A stretch of DNA of 64,000 nt. Origin: Azadirachta indica. Lineage: Eukaryota; Streptophyta; Magnoliopsida; Sapindales; Meliaceae. Below the pieces are notes generated by a model that saw only the letters and a program-made list of their open reading frames with translations, was not told where the DNA came from and made no database searches. This document shows positions 11,883 through 23,522 of this stretch, piece after piece. Position 1 is the first letter of the stretch. Every line of letters starts with the position of its first letter. Where the stretch lies: the NCBI GenBank assembly GCA_022749755.1, contig CM040452.1:23388773-23452772 (forward strand). The letters run 5' to 3'. The position numbers and the translations under genes were made by a program.

Positions 11883-12709
11883 TATCAAAGCCACTAAAGG
11901 ACGTTTAAGTTAAATGAGTACTTGCCTTCCAAATGAACACGTAGAAAGAAAACAAGGATGCTTTACTGGAGATATCAACAGATTGAGATCGAAGATACAT
12001 CCAAGAAGCAAGTGCACAATGACCGAATATCTATAAACAAAATCTTAATTAGTACTTGATGATGATAATAATAATAATACTATTCACAGTCTCACGTGTG
12101 CATGAGAGATAAATTATATATTTAATTTCCTCCTGCAGCAGCAGTAGCAGCAGGAATACCAATAAAATGCTTACAGTGACAAGCCTGCTAAGCAGGAAAG
12201 AAGAAGAAGCTCCAACTACTACAGCAGCTGCATACATAATTAGCAGCAATTGAACACATAACCAAAATACCTGAATTTTGTAACAATATAATTAATATTT
12301 TTACAATTAAGTCAACTTAATTTTAAAATATTAATTAATATAATCAATTCTTGTTAATGTATATGAATGTTCTCCTACTCCTAACTAGCTCTAATTTATT
12401 TAATTTAATCAATTACTCTGATCTACTCACTTTTTTTGGTCCTAACTTCACAACGAACGATTGGACACCAAATTTATTGTCGCCGTCAATATCAGGAATA
12501 TCCTGTACGTTAATTAAATACCAAAAAAAAAAAAATAAATAATTCTTATTGTTAATTGTATTATATATATGGTGAATTAATTAAATAGAATTTAATTATT
12601 CTGAATTACGTACCTTGCATAGTGCCACTACAATACCGAAGAAGAACTTGAAGGTAGTCGCAAACATAAATGATCTTGTAAGTGCTACAGGTCTACCAAG
12701 CAAATATGT
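11736..12709 (-). pseudogene. Aromatic prenyltransferase 3' fragment, copy C (exons 8-12)
   Basis: Five exons are readable on the minus strand: 12709-12614, 12502-12431, 12270-12175, 12030-11926 and 11777-11736. They total 411 nt, or 136 residues plus stop, with no interruption. Unlike copy A, the second Asp-rich motif is intact (DIPDIDGD), and all splice sites are present, including the GC donor of the last intron. Exons 1-7, with the first Asp motif NQxxDVExD, are absent, because homology ends in intron 7 and unrelated sequence follows. It cannot encode a full enzyme. A 28-bp direct repeat (ttgctttcagcgtataaa repeated) lies over and just beyond the stop codon. Confidence 0.85.
11853..11880. 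repeat. (TATG)n microsatellite
   Basis: About seven TATG units lie in the last intron of prenyltransferase copy C. Copy A has a much shorter version at the matching place. Confidence 0.9.
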
Positions 12710-12759
12710 CTACATCCAATTAATAATGCAAAGGAATACTAAGTTCTAGCTGAATACTC

Positions 12760-14050
12760 AGTTTCTCCTTATCTGAGTCAGGAATTACATCGCATTCAAC
12801 CTTAAGTCTTTTACCTTCATATTTAGAAAGAAAATCCTCTCCTTAATCCCTTTTTTTAGATAATACCTTTCAGCTACATCTCAATCACCTTGAGATTTTT
12901 TAGTAATAAACTCTACATAACCAAATGGCAATCATGGATATTCAGCTTGGATGCTTTTCACGAATTCTTAGATAACCTCTTTATTTGCCATTTTTCAAGT
13001 TCTTATCTTAAGAACTTTTCCTAAATAATATTCAATTTAGTAAGTAACCTAAACTTTACCAGTTGAGTAATCTTGAATCAATCATCAGATTCAGTAGATG
13101 GTCTAACATCATCCTTATATTTCAAGAATTTTTCTATTACAATCTTATCGATCTAATCTTTCAAATTCTTTTCTAGATCTCTCTTGGAATGTATCTAATA
13201 AGGAATATATGCTTTAACCTTATCAAACCACCAACACTACAACTTAGATACTTTTTTGCTAATTGCCTCGACATTCACATAAGGCCAAATATTTCTAACC
13301 ACTCTTTGTTAGATAGTTTTAATCAGGTTCTTTTTGACCCTTCTAATCGATAACCAACTTAGATAATCGTTTAAATATCTTAGTTACTATTACACAAGTC
13401 CAAAGTACATTCTAATACTTCTTCCCTTGTACATCCATTTATCAGAATTATTTTCTCTATGTCCTTCCTTGTCAAATTGTTCGATCTTTTTCTAAGTTTA
13501 ATCACTTAACCAGGCCTTTTAGCACAGGTTAGACAATTGATACAATCTGGACAAGTCATCTTACCATATACATGGTCGTCAAGATTTGTTCTAAAGTACT
13601 AATCATTTGAAGCGTCGGATTAACACCTTCAATTTTATCCCGAAGTTTAGTTAATTTTTCTTGTAACGTGAATATATGATAAACCGTATAATCCACTTTT
13701 CAATCTAGTTTTTCAAAAGATATCACAACTTCTTTTAGCTTATCAACCATCGTGTTCAATAAACCAATTTCGAGTCTATTTTCAACACCATGATCTAAAT
13801 GAAAACATTATGGATTTTTGCTTCCAAAATTATTTAGATCATTGTTCATAACTAATAAAATCAATTAGTTATTCTTAATCTAACCGATTAATCCTTAATT
13901 AATCACACCGACTAATTAGTAATAATTCCTACTAATCAAATCAATTAGTAATCGATAATTAATCAAACCAATTAATTACCCGATATCTCGAGCTACAAGA
14001 ATTGGTAGATCTAAACCAGATTTCGCACATATTCCAGACCAACCACAATG
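12760..14050 (-). pseudogene. Unidentified degenerate coding-like tract
   Basis: This stretch begins where prenyltransferase homology ends. It is less AT-rich than its surroundings, and its minus strand holds several runs with protein-like composition broken by frequent TAA/TAG/TGA. Readable pieces include WPYVNVEAISKKVSK (about 13260-13300) and a Cys-rich piece, CPDCINCLTC (about 13525-13555). I do not recognise the family. An old retroelement or other mobile sequence is most likely, and it truncates copy C. Confidence 0.35.
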
Positions 14051-15450
14051 TTTGTCTATCTATTCAATTCTTTTACTAGCTCTCATAACATTATGCACGC
14101 AACAGAAACGCAATATAAAACACATATCACCAATTTAAACGCATATAACATGCCAACTAAAACCAATTTAACAATAATGTTATTAATCTTATTACGAAAA
14201 TTAATAACCAAAAAAACGTAATAAAGATGACAAAATGCTCAAACAAAACATTGGGATCGTTTATAACATTATTGTGGATCCATCAAGTAAATATTATTAC
14301 AAGTATTAACACAAGTAATAATTAAATAGGCCGCGTTATTTATAATACATGTTTTGAGATAAATAGTAATATGATAGTAAGTATTGTGTCATCATTGTAA
14401 ACTAGAGGATAGATTTCTCAAATTTTATTGAAGGAATGTTTAGAATTATTTTGTTGTTTATGCTTAATATATGACAATGAAATTGTTTAATAACATTAAT
14501 TTTTTCTTGAAAGTTAATTTTCACCATTTATTTTTTCACAATAGTAAAATTTTAAAAATTATAATATCTCAATTCTAAACATATCTTACAATTATAATCA
14601 ATTTTTTTTCATTTATTAGTTAAGAAAATATTCATTTTATATCAAGATTGGAAAATAAACAAAATTATCGTGGGTGACAACCAGCACTTGGTTTAGTAGA
14701 ACACCGATTCTCTCAGCAAAACTTGAACTTACGGGTTCAAATCTTGTCGCACGTGTAAGTACAAATGTGTAATGGCATTATGACCCAGTTATGGGCTTAT
14801 GAATTGGAACATTTTAACGGCCCAATATTATTATGGCCTATTTATATAACTTTTTAGACTCAATTGTTAAAAATGGTAACTGAAATTTGATGCCAGCAGG
14901 CCCCCAAACACTGAATAATTAATTTTGTCTAAAGCACCTTTGAACAATCAACTTGTTTTCAATCAAAATCATATCATTATACGCACAAGAAACTAAGAAT
15001 TAAATTAAATTATTGGAAAAAGTTTCAACTCTCGGCCTGGACGCCAATCCATAGTTAAAAAGAGTTTTACCGTGTGATGTCAGTATTTATACAAATTGAT
15101 TTACAGCAAATAACGCGGAACTAAAAATAGAGTAAACATTGTTTTATTATTTATGATTTATGTGCACAAGAAAATGATACTATGAATTTCTATATGTTAA
15201 ACCACATGATCTACTTGGTTAATTCTCCTTTTAATCAGCACTGTTGCATTCTTTATTAACTAATAAACATATATGTTCTTCAACTTCAAAACTTCCAAAA
15301 GATGTTATAAAGAATTAATGTGACTAGAAATTTATAACATATAAAGTTTAATTAATTAAATATAAATTTGCTTTTGTTTTTTCAAAACTTTAATCCGAAA
15401 ATAAATGAGTAGATACGAAATTAAGAGAAAAGAGTGACAGGCATATATAA
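14050..15450. other. Intergenic AT-rich stretch
   Basis: No gene is visible. The stretch has long A/T runs. One island at about 14670-14780 looks tRNA-derived and is listed separately. Confidence 0.6.
14670..14780 (+). repeat. Possible tRNA-derived SINE fragment
   Basis: GGGTTCAAATC resembles a Pol III B box (GGTTCGAATCC), and about 35 bases upstream GCACTTGGTTTAGTAG resembles an A box. The island is less AT-rich than its flanks. I see no clear tail or target duplication, so the call is tentative. Confidence 0.3.
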
Positions 15451-16394
15451 TTCACATGGATTTAGATTTGGATGCATCCTTTTCATGGCACCTAAATGAT
15501 GAAGAATTTAATTTTTTGCCATCAAAATTCAAAAGACGCAGGCTGGGCAAATCCCATAGACTGCGGGCTTACTTGGAATACATTTTCTATCACATCAATC
15601 CAAAAACATACATATTAATTTCACTATCATCTTCTTTCATTTCTTGCTTAGCAACGAAACCGCGTCTAGACTAATCTGACCAACTGTGATTAATTAACAT
15701 CTTAATTTAATTAGTTAAATATATTTTCTTGACCACTATTCCCCACGAGACCAGGAAATTTTAATTTTATAATATTTCTCTCTGCAGTTTACTAGGGATA
15801 CGTAGGATATACTACAAGATACATATACCTTCCACGAAAGTACTATTAATTAACTTTACGTTAATCACTATATATCAATATTAAGTGGTAATTGATATTT
15901 TATTTCAATTAATAATTAGTTAAAACGAACCAATCATATTAACACATGAGGTCAATTATCCTATATATGATATATTAAATCTCTCGTTAGAACTTTATAT
16001 TGTATTTAAGAAGCATATATAGTTTACTAGAACGATAAATTAAATTTTGAATAAAATAAAAGTATATATATGACATAGCAAAGGAAAACAAGGAAGAAGC
16101 AGCACACGCTATTAATAAATGAAAGAGATATATGTATGCATATATATTTCATTACACGTTCTTATCCTAACAAAAAAAAAAAAAAAAAGAAAGAAAGGAA
16201 AACTCTCACTTTTTCTAAGATGTTCAATGGACAATCAAATGTTTGCATGTGATATTGTATAATAAATTTAAGCGTGGTGAAAGAGAATTTAGAAAAAGAG
16301 TTCCGAAAATCGCAGCAAACCCACAAATAAATTAAAAAAAAAAAAAAGATAAGCCCCTTGAAATTTGGTAACGTTTAGCATCACCCATGATATG

Positions 16395-16398
16395 TATG

Positions 16399-16429
<31 letters not shown>
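16395..16429. repeat. Compound (TA)n(TG)n microsatellite
   Basis: About eleven TA units run directly into about six TG units. Confidence 0.9.
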
Positions 16430-18257
16430 AGAGATGGGTCCCATTCAACGCGTTTGAATGTGGGGTCCACATTTTCTTTGGGGTTTTGCTTATCTCACGT
16501 GACTTTTTGGTTGTGTTGACAACAACTCTCTTCTCTAACGTTAGCTGTAAACCAAGATTCAGACAAAGTTTTCAATCTTTCAACCCGTCATTACACATGA
16601 TCATCTATCTCTCTTCGTTTCTTCTTTTGTCCACTTCTTCTTCTCTTCCCCCAAAAATGCAAGAAAAGAAATTGTAACCGTTGCTTTCTAACCTTTTTCT
16701 TTTCAAGTTTTTTTAGGCTAATTAATATTTTAAGCTCCCGTGTATGAGCTTTTACTTATATTTTCTTTTTTTTTCTTTTTTTTTTTTAAATGTTATCGCT
16801 TGTACGATTTACCGGTAATATTACATTAAAAATTTAGCATTCGAATTTAGCTCGGTACCTCTCACAAAAATCTACTTCTATCTTTTTAAGTGAAACTTAA
16901 CCTTTATTTTGCACTCTATAGAGATTTAAGCGTACCTATCAAATAAACCAAGTACAACTAGTTATGATTCTATGCATGAGTTAAATATCTCATCTTCGTC
17001 CAACGAAGAAAAAGGAATAATCGTTTGATATGTTTCAAGTTTTGATACGAAATATGCTAGATATATAAAATAAAGATGAACTTATTTCTTAATAAATCAA
17101 TTTAAAGAAAAAAAAAAAGAAGAAGAAGAAGAAGATATGATCCAGAGTTTTTAGCTGAGCAGATATTCATAAGTACTGTAGAGGTGGAAAAAGTTAAGGT
17201 GGTCGTTGCCAAGTTGGGAAGGGAGAGGCACCAACATAACTGACATATTGTTTGACTGCAACGAAGAAATCTTGTAACAGGAGAAAGAGAAATACATATA
17301 GATGTAATGTAATGTTTGTGATGAACACGGTTCTAGCTTCTTCTCTGATCCCTATTCCCTCCCCATGTGGATAGTTTTCAAGGAAACAAAAGAGTCAGAA
17401 ATAGCAGCTGATGGCTCAGAATTAATACGTATTCCATTTATTGCTTCTTTAATCTCTCTTTTCCCAATTCTAGTGCTCATCAGAAATAATATTAATTATT
17501 AGTTACTTCCAAAACAATCAAAATTGTTCCAGTTGCTTATTGTATACATGTTGATCAAGTCGCATGCATACAGATAATATATATTGCACACACACATATA
17601 TATAAATATTATATATCGATCGAAAACACAAACCAAGTAATATTATTGTGATTTTAAAAATAAGACGGTAAAAATATATGATAAAATTACAGTGAATATT
17701 TATTAATTGTTATTTATCTACACCTACTGTGTTAATTAGAAGTCATATACTGCCCCAAGACAAAGAAAGAAAATCTGTTTCAGCTGCATGCATGTGCACG
17801 TGCATTGGCTCTACAATATCCGTAGAAGAAGCATTGTTGATTAATGTTTATATTTACCGATCATTCTGCTAGAATCACTAATTTCATTCTACACTAATTA
17901 TGAATAAAACACAATAATTTTCTTTTAAACCTATCCTAATTAAAATAAAGAAAATATATATCTCTTTATGTATGTGAGTGCGCATGTGTATTAATAATTA
18001 TTTCTTAATTAATATGAAGAGGTTTTTATTAATGTTTATGTTTACCTATCATTCTTTTATGACATAATAATTTATGAATGAGATGTGACATTATTTCAAT
18101 TTCAAACATAACCTAAAATAAAGAAAGAAGATATTTTTTCATGCATGTACATGTGTATACATTCGAAGCATTGAGGAAGCATTGTTGGCACGTGGGTGAA
18201 CAATGAACATGAAGAACAAAAACTCGAAGCGTTGTTTTGTGTATTTGGTTTCTATTA

Positions 18258-18279
18258 TGTGTGTGCGCGCGCGCGCATG
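18258..18279. repeat. Alternating TG/CG tract
   Basis: A purine-pyrimidine alternating stretch, TGTGTG followed by repeated CG, of the type that can adopt Z-DNA. Confidence 0.8.
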
Positions 18280-19443
18280 TTTTTCCATATCTTCGCCCAT
18301 GTTATATTCATCGTCTACAGAATAAGCATTAATTACACACAAAAAACATCATCACTACAACCCACACATATATATATATATATATATTACCCATAGAAAA
18401 AGAAAATGACAAATTATAACAAATTAAATGCCACTTGTAAAGTTATTTTATTTTGGTAGAAAGATATATTCTTCCTGTTGTGTCGCAATATAACTTAATC
18501 TATTAATTAATACTAGTCATCAACAAGCTTCTCATATATATGAACTCAAAAAATAAAAAGAAAATCAAGAGATTGTTGGTCTGGGTGCAAATTGATCCTA
18601 GAACAGTGCACGAGATTTGATCAAATGATTTGAATGTTAATGGTAATTATTGTGGTCTAAGATCCTTCAATTGATTTGTCTAAAAAAGGATTGACTCAAT
18701 CATATTAGAACCAATTGATGACCAAATTGCTGTATATTAATTGTAATCAACAACTGCTCGTAATCCTTCCATAACAAATTAAGCATATTATAATTAATTT
18801 GTAACTAGACTCCAAAGATTCCTTAAAGATTTTCATTGCAAATTTTTGTGTTACTTTTATTAAAATGATAATTTTATGTTCAAAGATTATATAGTTTTCA
18901 ATAGTAATGAAGAGTTTTTTATTCTGATAATATTCTATGCAAAGACCAGCCACTATCCAAACTTGAAACTGGCTTATGAGTAATGATCACATGATGAATC
19001 TATGAGAATACGACCTTAGATTTTAATGAAATAAGAAAATTGTGATAAAGCAACAGTTGGGTTTTTGAAAGAAAAGTTTATATTGTTGCCATGTGATTAT
19101 GTGAATTGAATTTGGTCAGTTTTGAAATTTCATTTAGGGCTATTTATTCAACAATCATAACTTGCAAATAAGCCAACTGGAAACTAATGTAAATTAATAG
19201 AGGGGAAAAAAAAAAGTAACCTAAAAAAAAAAAAACCCTTAATGGGACCCATTGCTCAAGTTGAGTGCCAGACAGCAGAGAAGGCCTAGAAAAAGAGCCC
19301 TCCAGTTTCCTATCTCTGTCAACAACGCAACTACAAAAGCCCACTTCTCCCCTCAATCACTAGCACAACTCTCTCCCCTAAATCCTCTCAGGCATTCTAA
19401 CAAACACTTTCCTCAAGAAACGTTTCATTTTTTTTTTTCTAAT

Positions 19444-20098
19444 ATGGCCAGACCTCAGCAGCGATATAGAGGCGTTCGGCAAAGGCACTGGGGCTCTTGG
19501 GTATCTGAAATCCGTCATCCTCTCTTGTAAGTTTCGAAATCCATGGAAATTTAGCGCACGTTTCTGCATTGTGCTTTTGTGCTCATAGAAACGTTTCGTT
19601 TGTTGCAGGAAGACTAGAATTTGGCTTGGCACGTTTGAAACTGCTGAAGATGCTGCAAGAGCTTATGATGAAGCTGCTAGGCTTATGTGCGGACCAAGGG
19701 CTAGAACCAACTTTCCCTACAACCCGAATGCGTCTCAATCGTCGTCGTCTAAGCTTCTTTCTGCGACTTTGACGGCTAAACTGCACAGGTGCTATATGGC
19801 GTCTCTTCAAATGACAAAATCATCGACAAATGAGACTCAAAAAGCACCAACTTCGCATGCTATCTCCGCCAACGGCATTGCGGTAAAAGGCAGTGAAATG
19901 GGCACGCAGTTGCCAGAAAAGAGACCACTGGTGGTGCAAGAGGACACTGAGCCAAGCTGGGTCGTGAAAAAAGCGCAGGTTGAAACTGCCCAGCAGTTCA
20001 AACCGCTTGAAGATGATCACATCGAGCAAATGATCGAGGAACTTCTCGACTATGGCTCCATAGAGCTCTGTTCTGTTGTTCCAACTCAGGCTCTGTAA
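19444..20098 (+). CDS. AP2/ERF transcription factor, ERF003-like (group V, related to SHINE/WIN1)
   Basis: Two exons, 19444-19526 and 19609-20098, joined by a GT-AG intron, give 190 residues. The single AP2 domain covers about residues 8-66 ([36 protein letters not shown]). The Trp and Arg residues that contact DNA are in place. The WVSEIR variant is typical of the SHINE/ERF003 group, and an intron inside the AP2 domain is also usual there. The C-terminal part is Ser-rich and polar and ends with an acidic [15 protein letters not shown] motif typical of ERF003 relatives. The start is the ATG immediately before ARPQQRYRG; an upstream poly-T run and a CT-rich leader fit a 5' UTR. It is a nuclear regulator, and related SHINE proteins control cuticle genes. 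Its own targets cannot be read here. Nothing appears broken. Confidence 0.95.
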
Positions 20099-21532
20099 TG
20101 TAGGCCGAAATATCTCAGACTTCGTTTATGTTCCTGTTCCGCTAATGTCGCTCATTTGCTAATTTAACCCATTTTTCTTAGTCGTTTTTAGTGTTTATTT
20201 TAAGTGTATTACTAGACCATCTTCGGTTCCTAGAATCTATTTTCTAAGTGACCCATCGAAGAAGTTTAATGTACAGTGTATTTTATGTTATAATATATGC
20301 TATTATTGTCTGCTTTGTGTCTTCATCTTCGAAATGTCAATTCAGTTGAAAAATGCATTGCCTCATTGTCATCCAACAGTACAAATTATTAAACAAAAAT
20401 CTATGTCAACTGTAGCAGAGCGCTCAGAACTGGCCAATGTCGTATATGTCCTTTCAACCACAAATAAATTTAAAAAAAAAAAAAAGAAAATTGATTTAAA
20501 CTTAAGTTTGGAAGAAGATATATGCTCTGTTTCTCTAGTTACTTGGTTTATTTTTCGTGTAAAATCCACGGAGCGGAAATCCGTGCGATAGAAGCACCTT
20601 GTCGTTTTGTTATATTATAAAGAATTCAAAAGACCAAGAAGAAAGCCAAACGAAGGAATGTTACAGCTAAGCTGAGGCAAGGGAAACAGAGCAAAGACAT
20701 AAACTCAATAGAACAGGTTTGCATGCTCCATGTTTATGGAATGATAAATTCCATCTTCTGCAATTTTAATAACATTCTGAAAGCAGATTTCAGGTTGGAG
20801 ATAAGTGTTTTTGGAAAGCATGACAGAGTGAGTGAAGTTGAATGGAGAATCAGAACTGTATGTAAGCAGTTATTCGTGGGCTAGTTGTTTGAAACATGAG
20901 CATGCTTTACAACTGTTGGGTTTGAAAGCGCTTCTGGCTCACACAGCAGCTTAAGGCAGGCTAGACAGGCTTTTGCTTTGGGATTGCTACTGTGAAAGTG
21001 ATAAAAATAAAAATGAAAAAGAACACTTAACGTGATTGAGTGGGGGTTCTAATGATTTTGAAATGGCCCATCTCTGTTTTCTTTCTTTATCCCTCCATGT
21101 CTTTGATTAATTTCCAAGCATAATGCTCTGTCTTATGCATTAATGCCACGCAAAATTTCCCCACATAATGCTTCCATAACTACAAAATTTAAATCAATTT
21201 TTTATACTTGACTTTATTTGAAAGCAGTTAATAGGTTAAAGAGATTGATTTTCTCTCTTATCAATTTAGAAAATTTTCTTTTAATTTCATTTTATATATC
21301 ACGAAAATTTTGGCACAAGACTTATAATATTGTTAGGTAACTTATATTGAAAATACGATTTTATTTACTACTTGAATAGGAAGAAGAGGGAATATGAGAT
21401 TAAAAGTTAAAACCACTTGAGCATAGGGATTAAAAGGAAAAACAGTTCGATTAGTAAGTCCGGCAGTGTGTGGTGTGCATTTTAATAGTAAAATACTCTT
21501 TCCCTTCCCATAATGTCGCGACTAAGTGATGA

Positions 21533-21535
<3 letters not shown>

Positions 21536-21565
<30 letters not shown>
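21536..21565. repeat. (TG)n microsatellite
   Basis: About fifteen uninterrupted TG units. Confidence 0.95.
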
Positions 21566-21568
<3 letters not shown>

Positions 21569-22011
21569 GTAACTTTTACTTGTCTATGGTAATTTTGTTT
21601 TAAATTTTGGTTTGTATCAATTTCCTGTTATGGAATGCTTTTACCCGAGAGTGAGATGTGGAGGAATTAGGATTGCAAGCTAATTTTAAGCATCTTATCA
21701 TGATCATCTTAATTAAGCCTAAATTGGTTAAAATATTTAAACATCATAATAACCATTTACTTTGCAGCTAAAAATAGACTTGACTTAGTCATGATGTAAT
21801 TTGTAACATTTGGGTAGTATAAAACTTGTAATTATAAATTAATTACACGCAGTCTTTTATTCTCTTTAAAAAATACCATCGATTCAACTTGCAAGACACA
21901 ATGTAATTTTGTGACGTTTTCATAGTCCCAGTTGTTGCATTAATACGAGAAGTACAAAAACTAATTTCGAAGATCCCAGAGCTTCAATTGCTCATACAAT
22001 ACAAAGCAAAG

Positions 22012-22041
22012 CAATGCCAATGCCAATGCCAATGCCAATGC
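22012..22041. repeat. Hexanucleotide (CAATGC)n minisatellite
   Basis: Five perfect tandem CAATGC units. The repeat length is a multiple of three, but no supported gene covers it. Confidence 0.9.
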
Positions 22042-23211
22042 AAATTAAAGTTTTTTAAAAAAAATGAACAATGCTTTTTGGAATTTGGTGTCCAGTCTCT
22101 GTCAATGAAACTTCATGATTGTTCACCTGTTTGGAAATTGATTTTGTTCCCCACAACCATCAAAAACTAAAGCAGTTTATTCTCATTATATTGTTTTACT
22201 TTTGAATCAGCAAAGGTAATTAAATCATGTCATGTTAGTGAGTTTTCCATCATTAGTAGTTTGAACTTAGTGTTTGTGGGGGCAAACAACCCCTCAAAAT
22301 TTCACCTGACTAACAACCGCTACCCTTATCTCTCTTATAAACTCATTTAATTTTCAAAAAGCATCAAAATAATTTCATTTTCTTTCTCTTCTTCTGGGTC
22401 AAAGAGAAAGAAAATTAATTCACTGTTTTGTAGGGATTTGATTAATTCCCGACAAGCACGAGACTTCACTAGTGAAAATATCAAATCAACCAATTTGACA
22501 CATTTTGCCTCTTCACTCATCACTTACAAGTAAGTAGTCCCATTATTTTCTGAAAATTTTAAGGTTGTAAAAATCATGTTGAAATTATAGTTTCATTTGA
22601 GCCGAAACTCAGACTGATTTAGGATAACATTTGTCGCCGTTGTTAATTATATTGAAATTATTTATGTGGCTTTAGTGGAATATTTCTGGAGCTGGGTTTT
22701 GGCAGCTTTTTAAGACAAACCAAGGAAAGAAATTTGTACCAAAATTTTTTATTTATTTCTCCATTTTTTTTTTTTAAACAAACTTTCATTGTAAAAGGGG
22801 ACTTTTCCCTTGAATTGCACACACTTGGTGAAAAAGAGAAGGAAACATGAAATACTGAAGAGTCAAAGGTGAGATCTTCCTTAGAAGAAAAGTAGTCAAA
22901 GCCAATGATAGCTAATATCTAATCATGCATAAGGTATATAGAATCTCATGTGAAAATGTTGGGTTGGCCTTTAAAAACTTTTTCCATAAACCCAAAAAAA
23001 ATTAGGTATATGGAGATTGTCTCTTTAATGGGGTTTTATTATTTGTTTTTAGATGCATCAAATGAAGTGAGTCATGCAAAAATCCAAAAGGGAAATTACT
23101 TCTTTTTCTTTGGGTTTGGGTAGTGAAAGAAAGAAAAGGGTAGGTGGCCTACACCTTCAAAAGCCAAGATACTTTTACTTGTTTTTTAAAGCACAAAAAA
23201 CACTATTTATC

Positions 23212-23240
23212 ATTATTATTATTATTATTATTGTTATTAT
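23212..23240. repeat. (ATT)n microsatellite
   Basis: About nine ATT units with one interruption (GTT). Confidence 0.9.
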
Positions 23241-23474
23241 ATCAGTCGAAGTAAATAAGGAACTGGTATTTTTTTGTATGGTCAAGACTTATCAAGACTC
23301 TTGTTTGTCATTAGGTTTAGGGTTCATGCATTTTGTCAAATTTGCTTTCCTTCTTCTTCCCCATTCCCTTCACATGCAAATGTTAACATCCACATGCTCC
23401 TAGCCACTCGTCAATCTTAACTTTGTCTAATTGGACTATCAGACAAAGATTCATTGAAGCATGTGATGATCCCC

Positions 23475-23476
<2 letters not shown>

Positions 23477-23519
<43 letters not shown>
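23477..23519. repeat. (TC)n microsatellite
   Basis: About twenty uninterrupted TC units preceded by a C run. Confidence 0.95.

Positions 23520-23522
<3 letters not shown>

Larger units (their letters stand above)
11161..12750. repeat. Segmental duplication, right copy, with empty copia target site
   Basis: Matches 1-205 joined to 5453-6760. At about 11361-11385 the sequence runs without interruption through the CAAAT target that is split by the copia element in the left copy. Similarity stops at about 12750, inside prenyltransferase intron 7. Confidence 0.88.
15700..19200. other. Intergenic DNA with microsatellites
   Basis: No convincing gene is visible. Short frames, for example at 15456-15674 and 16486-16677, lack recognisable domains. 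Simple repeats include (TA)n-(TG)n at 16395-16429, (GAA)n at about 17117-17135, (TG/CG)n at 18258-18279 and (AT)n at 18367-18388. A GC-richer island at 16435-16500 holds a near-palindrome and a CACGTG G-box. Confidence 0.6.

Noticed and set aside
15456..15674. 72-codon plus-strand frame
   Set aside because: No recognisable domain, no promoter or splice context, and typical of chance frames in AT-rich DNA.
16486..16677. 63-codon plus-strand frame downstream of a G-box
   Set aside because: Hydrophobic, Ser-rich composition from a pyrimidine-rich stretch, with no family match that I recognise.
17150..17270. Minus-strand reading with VPLPSQ and HLN, faintly like the N-terminus of a glycosyltransferase
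   Set aside because: Only about 35 residues, no flanking homology and no second motif, so chance similarity is likely.
19378..19810. Minus-strand frames opposite the ERF gene
   Set aside because: Shadows of the AP2/ERF coding sequence.
23074..23403. 109-codon plus-strand frame
   Set aside because: Contains a poly-Ile run translated from an (ATT)n microsatellite, and no conserved motif.
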